64,000 nt of DNA from Atrichornis clamosus. Its lineage: Eukaryota > Chordata > Aves > Passeriformes > Menuridae. Below are positions 20,766 to 35,700 of this stretch, piece by piece. Location of the stretch: NCBI GenBank assembly GCA_013400975.1, contig WBMZ01004660.1:24089-88088 (forward strand), in the 5' to 3' direction. Numbering within the stretch: position 1 is the stretch's first letter; each line of letters begins with the position of its first letter. The position numbers and the translations under genes were made by a program. The notes under the pieces were generated by a model. It did not search any database and was not told the DNA's origin. It saw nothing but the letters and a program-made list of their open reading frames with translations.

Positions 20766-23700
20766 GTGAGGGGCGGCGGGGCCGTGTCCCGGGGCTGGGG
20801 CTCACCCGGCGGGTGGGACAGAGGTCTGTGCCGCTGCACCTTGGAACTGCTCGTAGGGAAAACTTAAATTGCTGACTGTACCGAAGAGCCGCGCTGGCCG
20901 CAGAACGCCGTGTGAGTGTTAATAGTTGGTTGTTGATACATGGAGGCCGTGTTGATGGAAGTTGTGCTTTTTTGCCCCAGAGAGCTGTCGTGCGCATGGA
21001 CGAGCGCAGGGAAGAGCAAATCGTGCAGCTCCTGAATTCTGTCCAGACTAAAAATGACAAAGAGCAAGAAGCCATGTCCTGGTGGTCCGGGGATGAAGAA
21101 GGGTAAAGAGACACAGTTACCAATTCTTCTATTTATTTTGAATTGCACAGACTTTCCATAAACTGGCAGGAAGATGTGTCAAGTTATTTACCCTGAGTGA
21201 GTGAATTGGCTTAACAGATATTCTCAGGTTTTTTGCACGTGTTGTCACATTGAAATGATTGTAGCCATTGCTGTAAAACTCTCTTCCATTATTGCTGAGT
21301 TTGCGGTGTTACATTTCTGCCTGAAGTCATAAAACTTATAACTGATCACAAGGCCTACTAGGGTAGATATATAGGATTTTTAAGCTCCCCTGTCCTCTGG
21401 GATTACTCTTCCAGAGGTGGAATTTGACTTCTGTTTTCAGTTATTGTACAGTCTTGGAGCATTCTTGTTCTGAACTCGTTAAGGGGACTGGGGATCAATT
21501 TTGCTGAGGGATCCACCTACAGGGCAGTGGATCAAGCAGTAATTCTCTGATGATGTTTTGTTGATTTGTAGCTTTGTTTAGTACAAAAGAATGTGTTACA
21601 TTTTAGATACTGATGTCAAGTGTTTGGAGGCTGGTACTTTGGGACTTGGATTGGTTTAATGGCAGGCACTGTAGTGACAGACCCAGAGAAGCTGTGGCTG
21701 CCCCTGGATCCCTGGAAGTGTCCAAGGCCAGGCTGGATGGGGCTTCAAGCAACCTGGGATAGTGGAAGGTGTCCCAGCCCATGGCAGGGTTGGGACTGGA
21801 TGAACTTCAAGCTTGCTTCCAACCCAAACCATTCCATGATTCTGTATTCCCACCGACTGCTGCTTCATTAACTGATGGATGTAATTACATGCACTTTGCA
21901 TGTGGCCAGGCACAGCTGGGATAATCTCTGAAGTTTCTGTCCTGTGATTCCAGCCCTGCTCCAGAACAGCCTGTGAAAGTGAAACCAAATGCTGAAAAAG
22001 CTCCTGTAAAGCAGAGACCAGCCTTGGAAAAAACATCTCTGGATCAGGATGTGGAATACCTCTTTGAAAAAAATGAACAGAATGCTGATATAGATGAACA
22101 GCTTAAAGAAGACTTAGTGAAGAAGAGATCTGATCCCAGATATATTGAAATGCAGGTACTTCTCCCTGTGTTAAGTAGAAACGTTTTCATTGAAATGTAA
22201 TTTTTTTAATAATTAAACTAACCTGAAAATGCAACATCTTGCAGTTTATTTACTAGGAAGTTGTCATGATGTTACTTTTGCTAAAAATTAGCTTCAGAAT
22301 TCATAAAATTCATACCTAGTGATTAAAAATGTGAAATGACAAACTGCAGGGACAATTAGAATGCGACATTTGAAGCTGACCTGTTGTTTCATTGGGTGGG
22401 TTCCTCTTTTTCATGGATTGTGTCCCAGCAGTTACACCTGAAACTGAAAGCACAACAGTGGCCTCTGAAGGAATGGCCTCTTAAAAACAGTTTGTTGTTC
22501 ACAGCCACCTGTAGAAAGTTGTCTTACCCTGAACACCAGTTCTCCCTTCCATACCAGACCCTGCTCTTGCAGCTGTATATACCTACCTTATCCTACACTG
22601 AATTGTTGGGTTTAAATAATTTTCCTAAATTTAATGAAGCTGAAAATACACATGGAATTAAAGTTATTTCCCATGGGCCTGTGTTTATGCGAGTATTGCT
22701 GAGCAGTTTCTCGTTATTTGGCAGTTTAGCCCAGATGAAAGGTGAAATCTGTACTATTGCCTTGATGGTGAAAAGGTGTTCAAAGAGAAATGTTCTTTTC
22801 TTTTTCCCCAGAGATTCCGAGAGAAGCTCCCCTCGTACGGGATGAGAGAGGTAAGTGTGTGTTCAATGAGACAAGAAGTGTTGCTGTGCTCAAAATAGGA
22901 GAACACAGTCCTGCCCCTGGGACTGGCAGGAATGCTTTGTTGCCTTCAGGAAGGGGAGAAGCCTCCCAGGTTCTGACGCTGGGGGTGATTTCTTGCCAGA
23001 CAGTACCAGGGATTCACTGATCATGACATGGGGCTCAGTGCAGCCTTTTCATGGGAATATAACTGGGAGTATCATGGGAATTTATGACTGTTACATACAT
23101 TTAGGAACATTTTTAAAAGGTCTTCTGTCTCTGCCAGTTAAACTTCTGGAAGGTTCCTGGTTACTCAGAGTGTTTACAGAGTAATTGACCACCTGTAAAT
23201 TGTCCTGCTTTCTTCTCTATGCAAAACTGTGGCCCTTTGTTGAACAATTACCTAGTTTAGAATTGAATACAATGCAAATTTAGCCTTTTTAGCTTTAATC
23301 ACAGACTTAATGGCTGCACTGCTGGCCCTCGGTGCCATTGCTTTCCCAGTCACAGGATGACAGCAGTGCTGGTATGGGCTGGTACTGACTGATGTTAATT
23401 CTTAGTTGATATCCCCCGTATGAAATAGAAGTTGAGGATTCTGATATGTTTGCTTGTGCAGGTTCAGTGAATGATTAGCGAGGTCCTTCCTAAAGTCACC
23501 ATCTATTTGCCATAATGTCCTTTCTGCTAGCATTTGTTTCTTAAAAGTCATACTCCCCTTAACAGTCCTTGGGGTTGGGAGGTAGAGGCTGACAAACGGT
23601 TCCTGTTGGTACAAAAAATGTTAAAATCTTGTGCAGAAAACCCTAAGTTTGTGCAGTCTTGGAGTCCATGAGGGCAATCTCTGGTGTTCAGTTCCCAAAT

Positions 23701-26700
23701 ATCTACAGGAGTCAAGTAGAAGGCAGAAAAGTTAAAAATGTATTTCAGGCTTTCATTTTAGTTCTTTTGTGTTGTTTTCGTACAGGATGTAAAGTATTTA
23801 AAGCTAGTGTTCAGCTTGGGTGTGCTTTAAACCCTTCACATGGGAGTGCAAATGTGCAGGAATGACTTCTGTGAGGTTTAAACTAAACTTTTTGGGTAGC
23901 ATGACAAGCTCAGAGCTCATCACACAGGAGCAGGGAATTGTCAGAATCCTGTAACAGCCGTTTGGAACAGCAGCGCAGTGGTCGTTCTGTCTGTGTTTGG
24001 AACCAGGAGCTCGTGGCCCTGATAAACAGCAACCGCGTGGCTGTGATCAGCGGCGAGACGGGCTGCGGGAAGACCACGCAGGTGCCCCAGTTCATCCTGG
24101 ACGACCACATCGAGCGCGGGAGGGGCTCCACCTGCAGGATCGTGTGCACCCAGCCCCGCAGGATCAGCGCCATCTCCGTGAGTGCCCCACCTCCCTCGCT
24201 ACAGCTGAGCCTTCTCGCCGTCGTTCTTGGTGCAAATAACAGTTTTGTTAATGTGCACTCACTTGATACTCACAAGATTTGGTCGTTGATAGAGTACTGG
24301 CACTGCAGCTCGTTCTTCCCGACTTTAATCGTGGGTTGTATCTGTGACTTTAATGGATTTGGGCAGTGCAGATGTCAATTAAGATAAAAACTGATGCTGT
24401 GTCAGGCCCCCTAGAGGTGTATTAATGAGCAGGAAAGAATCTGGCTTTCAAGTGCTCAGTAGTTACTCTCCTTGCCAGTTCATTGTCAGACAATGCCTTT
24501 CCCCGGGGGAAAGCTCACCCTGCTGAAAGGGGAATGTGCTGCTCATGCCTGAGTGCTGTGTTCCTCTGAAGTCTGGCCTGGGACGCTGCCAGGAAACACT
24601 GCTCTCGGGGGAGGAGAAAAAGGGATTTTCAGGGCATTTCTTTGGTATTTACAGACCATCTCAGCTCCAAGTGTTCCTGCTGATGAGTAGGAGAGCTCAA
24701 TCACAGATCAGCCTCGTGGGATTTTTTTTCCAGTTTTCTTTCCTTCCCTCAGGTGGCTGAGAGAGTGGCAGCTGAGAGGGCAGAGGCCTGTGGCAATGGC
24801 AGGAGCACGGGGTACCAGATCCGCCTGCAGAGGTGAGCAGGGCCATGGGAAGGGACAGATGTTGTTATGCAAAGCAGAGGACTTGAAAAGTAGTTCTAAA
24901 ACCAAATAACTGCTTTCCTGCTGATATTTTCCCCAGAAGGGATTCCTGTGAGTAGGGAATGAGGTTTTTGAATTTGATCAAAAGGTTTGAGTGCAGTCAC
25001 TGTGTTTTATGCAGTGTGTGACAGTGACTAGCACTGAGTTATGCTTTGTACTGTAAGTCCTTTTTTCAGCTCTTCTAAAAGGTTCTGCTGGGGATAGAAA
25101 TAAAACTGATGTCCCTAATCCATGAATTTAAAGGAAAAATGGAAATGCTAAAGGGGAGAATGCTCTAAGCCATACTTCTGTGGAAAACTGTGCATTTGCT
25201 GCACATATCTATGGACTTGGTCCCCTGGGATGGGGTAATAGGTGCAGTGACAGGAGTTTGCAGAGCAAAAGCTCTTATGTTTGGAGTCAGCTATAATTTT
25301 AAAAAGTATCTGAAATGTTACAGCAAATTATGGAACCTTATTGTTGAAGCAAAATTGCTGGTGAGAGAGGACAGCTCAGCGCTCCCAGCATTTCAGGTGG
25401 AGTTCACAGAATCTGGCTGCTCTTTCTCTTTGCTGTTCAGCCAGGCTGTCACAGTGCTGAGCATGTGAGTGCCCTCTGTGCTGAGCCTGGAGAGCTCCAG
25501 GAGCTGGGGGTCAGCACCTCAGTGTGCACGAGATGACAGAGGATGTCTGGGAAGTCGCAGCCTCTCCCTGGTTCCTTCCCCACCCACAGAAGTGATGCAG
25601 CAGTGGCCCAAGTCCCTCCCGTTGTGCTGGGAGGGAGGGAGGCACATCTGCATCATGTCTGTAATGGCACCTGCAGCTGGGTTTAGCTTTTAAAGTATTT
25701 TGTTAAATACAGAACAGAACTGAGGAACTCTTACTGTGTCTCTTCCAGTCGGTTGCCAAGGAAACAAGGTTCAATTTTATACTGTACCACGGGAATTGTC
25801 CTGCAGTGGCTCCAGTCAGATAAGTAAGTGCTCCTGTTTAATGAGACACTCAGTGCAATTATGAAATGAGTCCGGAGCTGTTTAGAACACTCCCGGCTCT
25901 GCTTTTTAATTTTGCTAAAAACAAAAGTTTAAGTTCCTCTCCTATTTTAGGCACTTATCCAGCATCAGCCATGTAGTCCTTGATGAAATCCATGAAAGAA
26001 ATCTTCAGTCAGATGTTTTGATGAGCATTATTAAAGATCTTCTGAATGTTCGACTGGATCTGAAAGTCATCCTAATGAGTGCTACTTTAAATGCAGAGAA
26101 GTTTTCTGAGTACTTTGGTAGGTGAAATGCTTCCTAGGAATGTTCCTCTTAAATAATATGGAGTGCAGTTCTAAAATTACAGCATTGATTTGTATCAAGA
26201 GAGGAAATTACTTCAATTTTACAAATAGTTGCCAGCTGCTGGAGATGCTCATTCTCCCAGTTTTATCTCATCACGAGCAGATATTGCTTCTGGTTTGGTT
26301 TTTCAGACATGTTATGGAAGCAAAATCCACAGAGTGTTTTCCTATGAAATATTTACTAATATTTGCCACATTTTGGAATTCTAGGTGTGAATGGGGAGGC
26401 AGATTGAACTGTTAGTTGTTCAGTCCCCCAGCTTCTTCCTGTAGCTGGAACCAGTTGAACGTCCTGGTGTGCAAAATATAGCCTGCTGCCTGTGCTTTTT
26501 TATCGAGGAACTTTGTCTGGGGGTGAATTTGGCATTCTCCATTTATTTGAAAATAAATAATCAGGGAAGCCCTGACAGACATGGCAGCTATAGTGCAGCA
26601 ATAGTGAGGAATGTTTATTGCCCCTGTTCTTTCAGTGCAGTATTTCATTAGTAGTTTTAAAACAGAGTTCTGCCTCCCTCCACAGACCATTGTCCAATGA

Positions 26701-29700
26701 TTCACATCCCTGGGTTCACTTTCCCTGTGGCAGAATATCTGCTGGAAGATGTCATTGAGAAGTTGAGGTAAGTGGTTTTTCTGAACATTCTTTTTGTGGG
26801 GATTTTGGCTTAGTGTATGTATGTTCAAAGACTAACTTGGTATAAGGAAGAATTGCCTGTATTTTTTGACAGAAGACCTTCCAAGGGAGGTCTTGTAGCT
26901 TGTGCAGTAAGTACAGCACACAGCTCCCTGGGAATGTTGGCTTGATGGGGAGCACCCTTGTCTTTGGTGTGGTGGCTTTTCAGGCCTCTAAATCCAACTG
27001 GTCTTTCTTGCTGTTCACACCTTTTTTTCTCCATGTTGTCATGCTTACTAGGGCTGGTGCCTGCTTTTGTAAGATTTCTGTCAGAAGAATCTTGCCTACA
27101 TGATCTAGCCTAAAGCACAGCACATTGTCCATGGTTTGGAAAACTGCTGTGCAGCTGCTCTGAATTCCCTCAGTTCCAGATGGAATTGTTTGTTCCTTGC
27201 ATGGAAAGGTACACCCCGGAAAAGACAGACCGTCGGCTGCACTGGAGGAAGGGCTTCATGCAGGGCCACGTGAGCAGGCCAGAGAAGGAGGAGAAGGAGG
27301 AGATCTACAGGCAGCAGTGGCCAGGATACCTAAGGCAGCTGCAGGGCAGGTCGGGCCCAAGTTACTCTTCTGCTCTAAGTTTTCAGACAGCTCTTAACTG
27401 GGAACCATAAATTAGTGCTGTATTGTATTGCTGGGCTTTAGTAATGGTGGGGTGGTTGCTGTTGTGGAAAACGGTGATGGAATTGCCTGTGCAGTTGGCT
27501 GGCAGCCAGTGAAGTGCTTTAGAGGCATCACACTCGGCTCCCTTTGCCTGTGCAGACTGAGTGGTTCAGGTTAAATTTCCATTCATGACCTAAGTACAGA
27601 TTGCTAGTCCCTGGCTAGGCCATGAGAACAGTCACGTCAGTCTTCAAAGGCAGTTCAGTCCTGACATGGTAACTCTTCAGCTGTTCTGCACTGACAGTAA
27701 GCACACTGAGCTAAGTCTGGAGAGCGCCCTGGAGGTGCAGGAACTGCTCAGACAGAACTGAACTGACCAGAGGTGTGTCATGGCTGGGCTCAGAGCCTGG
27801 CAGCAGGAACAGGAGCACCTGGCTTTGTGTGTTCCAAGGTACCAGTGTCTGCTTTCCCTGCCTGCAGGTACTCAGCAAGCACAATCGATGCCCTGGAAAT
27901 GATGGATGATGACAAGGTGGACCTTGACCTTATAGCAGCACTGATCAAACACATCGTGCTGGAAGAGGAGGTACAGTGGGACTGAGCTGGGGCAGTGGCA
28001 GAGCTGGGAGTGACTTGGGCTTGTCACACAGAGAGCAAGAAGAGAAGTGTTTGTTTTGCTCTTCTAAGAAGTAATTGAACAGCTTTTAATATGTAATTAC
28101 TCTTTAAGCACTGAGGTTCATTCCAGAGTTGGTTGGAGTGGTGGGATGGAATCCATGTTGGAAGGGGAGCACTCCTCTGAGTGCCTTCATGAACAGGGGT
28201 GGGGCTGTCACTGAGAGCTATGTGCAGGAGGAACTTGGAGAATTTACAGATGCATCTGATGTGTGATGAACAAGGGGAAAAAAGAGCCTGGATTCTTTTG
28301 CTGACAGCAGGGATTGCCTTTTACATAAAATGGGGGAGAGAGCTGAAGGTTTGGGTGCCTTTTGGATTCAGATTGCTGCTTTTTTTTGGTGTCTTTTGGC
28401 TAAGCTTTTAAATAAGCCTTGAAATAAAGTGTACCTTAACTGTAGTTATTTGATGGAAAATAATGTAATTATAAATTAGATTTTAGCTTTTAATTGTTTC
28501 TGACTATTTGTTTGTCAGAAACAGCATTCTTTATATAAGGTATGTAGTAAAAGTTACGTTTTGTGAAACAACTGTAGAAAACTCTGAAAAAAACATTCTG
28601 GTGTATGACTAAATGTCCATTCCTAGGTCCTCAGCACTGGGAGGGAGAGGGCAAGAGCAGTACTCAGAGCTGAGTTCACTGCCTCACATTTACACTCCTA
28701 AAATATCAAGTAATTAATGTTTCAGTTGGTAGATCATTTAAAGTGTGGATAATTAGGATTACTGACTGGTTTGTATTTTGTTCTTCCTGTGTTGGGAATT
28801 ACACAGTAGTTTCCCTCTGGTTTATTTGCAGCTCAAATTCTAGTGTTGACACGGCTGTGTTTAAAACACTGCAGGGGAAAATGTTTAAAATCAAATGTTG
28901 ACTTTTTGCAGTCAGATAAATTCATGTAGGTAGCTCTTTTATAGAAAAAGAAGGCGATGGACTGTTCCAGACTGGGTCGGTGAGGTTCAGATCTCACAGG
29001 CCCAAGGTGTGTCAGTGCGCAAGGAGCTGGCTCCCTGCACAGTGTGTGAAGTGTTCTGACCTCTCTTCTTCACTCCCTCTTTTCCCTGCAGGAGGGGGCA
29101 ATCCTGGTGTTTCTGCCAGGCTGGGACAACATCAGCACTTTGCATGAGCTCTTGATGTCACAAGTCATGTTTAAGTCAGGTAAAACCAAAACTCTGCATG
29201 GGAATTCTGGCAGTAACACTAGTGGCAGACTATTTTTGCGTGGGGATTGCTGCTCTTGCACTGGATTCATTTTTTTCCTCATCTCTGCTCTCAAAGGTGT
29301 TCAGCAGTTTTTGGGTGTCTGTGATATCTTTCATCTGCTAATGGCAACTCATTTTCCTCAGTGGGGGAGTAACAATGTGAAAAACAACCTGACCTGCATC
29401 GTCTTCCTGTCCTTTCCTGTAGCTGGGAGAACTCCCATCAAACCTGAACTCCATTCTGTGTGTGCTTCCTCTTTGCTGATCCTTGAGCAGCTTCCACTGC
29501 TTTGCTGACAGTTCCCTCAAATCCTGTTTATTTGAGAAGCTTTGTTATAGGACTCAAGTACTCTGTGCCTGTCTGACACACTTCAGTTTGTCCTGCTGCA
29601 TATCTCGTATTTCCATCTAGCCTGTCTTAGCTGGGCTCTTCACTGTTCAGATGTTGACTTGCAGTGTGGTTGTTCACATTCCATAGATGCAGAAGTCCAG

Positions 29701-32700
29701 TTTATTGAAAGATTGAGTGCCAGTTTATATATTAAACTTGAGCAGTTATTTAATAACTTCAGAATTTAAAAATTAAATCTAAATTACTGTACAGAACTTC
29801 ATATATTTTCTTTAAGTGATCATGTTAGCATCATAAAAAAGGCCTCCATACCTTTTTACTTTAGAATTTGCCATTATGATACAAATACGTGTGAACTCAG
29901 AGCAAGAAACAGTAGCCCGACTTGCAGGCAGTTTTCTCTATTGTGCATAGTTAATTTAGTTGATTTTCCTGTAAAATTGAAGTTTCTGTGCTTACACCGT
30001 ATCTTTCACTGATTTTTAACTTTCAGATAGGTTTATTATCATACCTTTGCATTCATTGATGCCTACTGTTAACCAGACTCAGGTATGCTGCTCTTTTATT
30101 GTAATATTTCACAACTACAACAAAAAAAGAATGAAGCACGTGTTTGGTTTTGGCAAATATATAAATGGGCCCTGGATAATTACAGGTGTTCAAGAGGACC
30201 CCAGCAGGAGTAAGGAAAATTGTGATTGCAACCAACATAGCAGAGACCAGGTAAACACCTGCCTGCCCAGACCCAGGAAAGCTGGATATTGAACAAAAGA
30301 AATTAAAATCATCGTTTAAAGCATAAACCTTTTTGTTGTTTTCAAAAATGCGTTTCTGAGTTTGTGCCATTCATTCATAACACTTTATCTTTAGAAATAC
30401 TTACAGACTAAATAGAGTCTTCCTGTAATTGTTTTAAACAACTAAACAACAACTAAATTGTTTTGAACAGTTAAACTATAGGAATACTAAACAATGACTA
30501 GAATGGCTTGCCTTTGTACATATAATTGGAGCTGCCTGTCCCCCCTGCACCTTCAGAGCCCCTGTGGGGACTTCTGCCAGACCCAGGAGAATAAGCCAGC
30601 TCTTTCTTGAACTGTTCAGTGACGTCATTCTTAATGAAATTCCAAACACAAATGTTTTAAATTGCTGATTCTGTTTGGGAGGGGATAAAGAGAGGCCAAA
30701 CCCAATCCTAGGTCAAACTTGCAAAGATGAAAAGTTGCATCTTTTCTCTTTTCCTCAACAGCATCACAATCGATGACGTCGTGTTCGTTATAGATGGGGG
30801 AAAAATAAAGGAAACTCACTTTGACACACAGAACAACATCAGCACCATGGCAGCAGAGTGGGTCAGCAAAGCCAATGCCAAGCAGAGGAAGGGTCGAGCA
30901 GGAAGGTGAGAATGATGGGGGTGCTTAGCAAGCCTGGGGATGCTGAGTTTCCATCAGTCCTGGAGCATGAAAGTTCCCCTTCATTATCTGCATGTGCTGG
31001 CACAGCAGGCTCCTGTTCCTGGGCAAGGAATGGCTTCCTTGTCTTTCTGGGAAGCTGAGTTGACTTGTGCTGCCTTTAACTCCACAGTTTCCCTCCTATA
31101 GAAGAATGTCCTGCATTTTATTTTAATTTTTGTTGTCACTGCCTTCACACCTGATTTATGAGGCTGATACGTTACAATGAAAATGGCCTAAAAATCAGTT
31201 TCTGTGTTCTCCATGCCATTTTGCTGCTGACGGGTCTGTGTTTCAGAAGACTGAAATGGCTTTTATAATTGGATACACTTCAGTTCTAATTCCTTGAGAA
31301 GTTTTGGAAAGCTCTTTGTAAACAAACACAATCATAATGTCACAGTTTTGTAGATAAAAGCCCCCACAACAAATGACCAAACCCAAAAGAATTGTTTCTT
31401 GAAATCCTTGCAGAGTTCAGCCAGGCCACTGTTACCATCTGTACAATGGACTGCGTGCCAGCCTTCTGGATGATTATCAGTTACCAGAGATCCTGAGGAC
31501 ACCTTTGGAAGAACTCTGCTTACAAATCAAGGTAAACATAGGAATCTTCAAATATATTTATTATCTACTTTTCCATTGGGTTAAGAGGTTGAGAGAATAA
31601 GTTGATGCAACTGTGAGCCTAAGGTTGTGAAGCCAAAATTCTGTTCCACCAGAAATGCTGTGTGTTTAGTCAATAATTGCAGCAACTTTTGTAAATGCAC
31701 CCTTGTATCTGGGTGCATCAAACCCAGGAGAAACAGAATTAGTGTCAATAAAAGGTGAATCTACTAACAAAACATTGGGCTGTGCTTTGCCCCCAAATAT
31801 CATTCAGTCAGAGAAGCTTCATGCCAGTGAGTCAGTTCATGCAATGTCTTAAAAGAATCTTACTACAAAGTAGTTCAAGAACTGGTGTGAGTTTTCCTTT
31901 TTGGAAGTTTGGATTGAATTCCTCGTGCAAGCAGAAGGAATGCCATGTGCATGTGAACTGAATGAAGAATAGATCTTTGTGTTACACGTTGCATCACTTA
32001 ATACATTTTTTTGTCCTTAGTTCTTAACCGAAGAAATTCCAGCTTGAGCTGTGAATTACTCACACTATTGCAAGGAGTGTGGTTACTGCTCACTCATTTT
32101 GGGCAGCCATTTTTCTCCAGGTGCTGTAGGCTTTTGGTGTGTTTTTCCTTTCAGATCCTGAAGCTGGGTGGAATTGCCTATTTTCTGAGCAAACTGATGG
32201 ACCCCCCGTCTGGCGATGCTGTGATGTTGGCCATAAATCATCTCATGGAGCTGGTAAAGTGCTGCTCCATTTGCAGCAATGATCTGTTTAGAGCCACATT
32301 CCCGTGTCTCACCAGACGAGTCTGCCTGCACTGGGCTGGACGTTGCAGACCCTTGCCCTTTGTGTGGAACTTGATCTGCCCTGGCTGCACAGAGGGAGTA
32401 GCTTCACACAATCCATGGTGTTTATGGGCTGTACAGGGCAGTTCTGAGGGACTTAGTCCACACAGACTGACCCTCTGTTTTGAGTTCCCTGCAGGTGTTG
32501 GTTTAACTGCTCCTCTGTACCCCCTGCTGCATCCCCAGCCTTCCTGCCCTGGGTGGATCAGTGAGGAGTTTGAGACGAGTAAAGCAGAGGGGAGAAGTAT
32601 CTTGTGTGCCATTGTTCCTTTGGGTGCTGGGGAAGGAGAGGTTAATGACACGTTTGTTCTGCTGACTCCGAGCTCTGGTGGCCATAAATAGAAACATCTG

Positions 32701-35700
32701 ATTTAGATATTAGTGGGTGGTACCGGTGTACCGGTGGCTTTTGCACATTTCACATGATGTTTGTTCCTTGCGTTTTCCCTTCTCCTGGCAGAATGCCCTG
32801 GACAGGCAGGAGGAGCTGACTCCCCTGGGTGTCCATCTGGCACGGCTGCCTGTGGAGCCACACATTGGGAAGATGATCCTGTTTGGAGCCTTGTTCTGCT
32901 GCCTGGACCCTGTGCTGACCATTGCAGCCAGCCTCAGCTTCAAGGACCCCTTTGTCATCCCTCTGGTAAAGTCTCGGAGATGAGAATGACACATGAGACT
33001 TTAGGAATCTCAGGAGGGTACTGGCACTTAGGGAGGTGCTGTACTTCAAGAGCACTTTCATTAATTTCACATTAATTGCATTTTTATTAGTGAGATTGCC
33101 TTCACATACTATGAATTATCATTTTACCTGTGGAATATTGGAAATAACTGTAATTGTCAAGTATATTCCACACAAAGTATTGCTATATAGATGTACCTTA
33201 ATTAGGAAAAGAGGACTGTCATATCAGTCTGGGTATTTTATAGCTTCTAATTTTTAGGGCAAAGAGAGAGTCGCAGATGCAAGAAGAAAGGAGCTGGCAA
33301 AGAACTCGAAAAGCGACCATCTGACTGTGGTGAATGCTTTCACTGTAAGCATGTTTCCATGTTTTTTTTTCTTCTACGATTTTAATTTGAGGAATATAGA
33401 TCATCCTAAGGAAATAGCTGATCAAGTTTATGCTCTGTAGGATTTCTTTTTTGGCTTCTACAGAATCATAAAACCAAATTGATTTTTACCCTTCTAGTGT
33501 TAAAGAATCTCGTCTCCAGGCTCAGTCACCTGATTTCTGGTGGATAAGTCTGTGAAAGAGACAAAGGAAACATAATGTTACGGTTACCTTGCTGAAGTTT
33601 TTCTTTCTTGCCCTTCTGGCCTCTATGAGAGGCTGAAGCCAACTTCAGAAGTGTTGGAGATTTTGCTGTATTGTGTTGGGATCAGGAGAGGAGGCAATAA
33701 ATGTCCTGGAAAATGCAGTTTCTCCCCAGACCTGCTAATGACAACAAATGATGCTGTGGCAAACACAGCTAGATATCACTGCTCTCTATGGAAAAAGGAA
33801 GGTTGTAACTCAGCATGTTGTGAGGTTGGGTTTTTCTGCACTGTGGTGTGTGCACATGAGCAGAGATCAAAGGATTTACTTCTCTCTTCTAGGGAACATG
33901 GAACTACTGTTTGTTGACCTCCAGTTTTTGCTGTCCTTAATTTTTTAGTGTGTGTTCACTTACAAACACCTTGGAATTCTGGTTTTAATTTCTAGGGCTG
34001 GGAAGAGGCTCGGCGTCATGGTTTCAGGAATGAGAAGGATTATTGCTGGGAATATTTCCTGTCCTCAAACACCATGCAGGTAACAGCATCCTGCCGGCTT
34101 AAAACGGGATGGGGAAGAGGAGGAGCCTTTGGCACAGCATCATTCTGGGGCAATTCTTGTTGTTTCCTAGATGCTGCATAACATGAAAGGGCAGTTTGCT
34201 GAGCATCTCCTTGCAGCTGGGTTTGTGAATAGCAGAGACCCCAAGGATCCCAAATCTAACACCAACTCAGGTAACCGTGGAGGGAAAGGGAGAATTTATC
34301 CTAGTGAAATGTCAGCTCGCTGAACTGCCTCACTTACTTCGCTGTCTCCATCAGGTAATGAGAAGCTGCTCAAAGCAGTCATCTGTGCTGGCCTATATCC
34401 CAAAGTGGCAAAGATCCGGCCCAGCTTCAGCAAAAAGAGAAAAATGTGAGGGTTCAGTTTAATGTTGGTTTGTATCTGAGGTGTTCTCTACATGATGTGG
34501 TGTGGCAAGGTGAAGCAGTGGCTTGAGTGTGTGAATGAATCTCACTTTATAGAGTTCAAATCATGGTTGTGGGTTACTCCCTCTGAGAACGGGGGGACTG
34601 TTCATCTTTTGACGTTTGGATTCCTGCTAATATCTGAAACAATTTGTGTGATCTTACCATGCTGTGGATAATGTTGCAACATATGAGTAGCACTGCTCTG
34701 GAGGGGTTCTACAGCAGCAGTTCAAACACTGTCATTTCTGGTTATTGGGGAAGAGAGAGCCCAGGGGCCCTGGTCTATTGATTTGTCACTTTTATATTAT
34801 CAGACACTTCTTCTTTTCTTTGAAGGGTGAAAGTTTGCACCAAGACAGATGGATCAGTTAATATCCATCCCAAATCAGTTAATGCAGAGGAAAGAGAGTT
34901 CCATTACAACTGGCTCGTGTACCATTTGAAGATGAGGACCAGCAGTGTAAGTGAGGGGCTGTGCTTGTGTGGTTCATTTCTGTATCTTGTTGTAAATGAG
35001 GTTGGAGCAGGGTTCAGAGGGGATGGGAACAGCTTTTGTTCTGGAGCCTTCCTGTCCTGGGCCATTCCTGGTGCACACCATCAGATTATGTCCTTTGTGA
35101 TACTAGGGGTATTGTACCACAAATAACAAATGTCTGTGGTTTAGTTCTTCGGGTTTTTGAGAGGATTTGGATTTTTTTTAAGGTCTGGCAATCAGATGTA
35201 AATTTTTTTTATTTTAGTTTTTTTTCATTTCAATCCAGTCTAACACTTCTCAATATGCTTTTTTTCCTCTTCATTGTTATGGAGCAGCTGGTTTGATTTC
35301 ACTACTGTATGAAAGACTGTGAAAGACTTGTGACCATTTTTGCTCTTGCTCAATCTGATTTCATGTAACTTTTTGAACTGAGTTGCTTCATGCTTCAAAA
35401 TTTGTGATTGAATAATGATCCCTGAAACTCTGTAGGAGTCTAATTAAGAATTACTGATGGCACTTAAGATCTTTGAGGGTGATCAGACCATTCTGTTGTT
35501 TCCAGATTTACCTGTATGATTGTACAGAGGTGTCTCCATACTGCCTCTTGTTCTTTGGAGGGGATATATCCATTCAGAAGGATAAGGACCAGGACACCAT
35601 TGCTGTGGATGAGTGGATTGTTTTCCAGTCTCCTGCAAGAATAGCACACTTGGTGAAGGTGACTGTTTAATAATAATGTACATGGAAGGCTCAGTGTGGC

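Larger units (their letters stand above)
20370..20840 (+). promoter_or_regulatory. DHX36: DHX36 CpG-island promoter and first exon
   Basis: A very CpG-rich block covers the DHX36 5' flank, first coding exon and the start of intron 1. An ETS/GABPA motif CCGGAAGTG is at 20436-20444, 112 bp before the ATG, with no TATA box. This is the usual layout of a housekeeping-type promoter with dispersed starts. Confidence 0.75.

Noticed and set aside
20236..21123. 295-codon minus-strand open frame antisense to the DHX36 first exons
   Set aside because: It is a shadow of the CpG island: Arg/Pro/Ala-rich translation with no domain, opposite to well-supported DHX36 exons.
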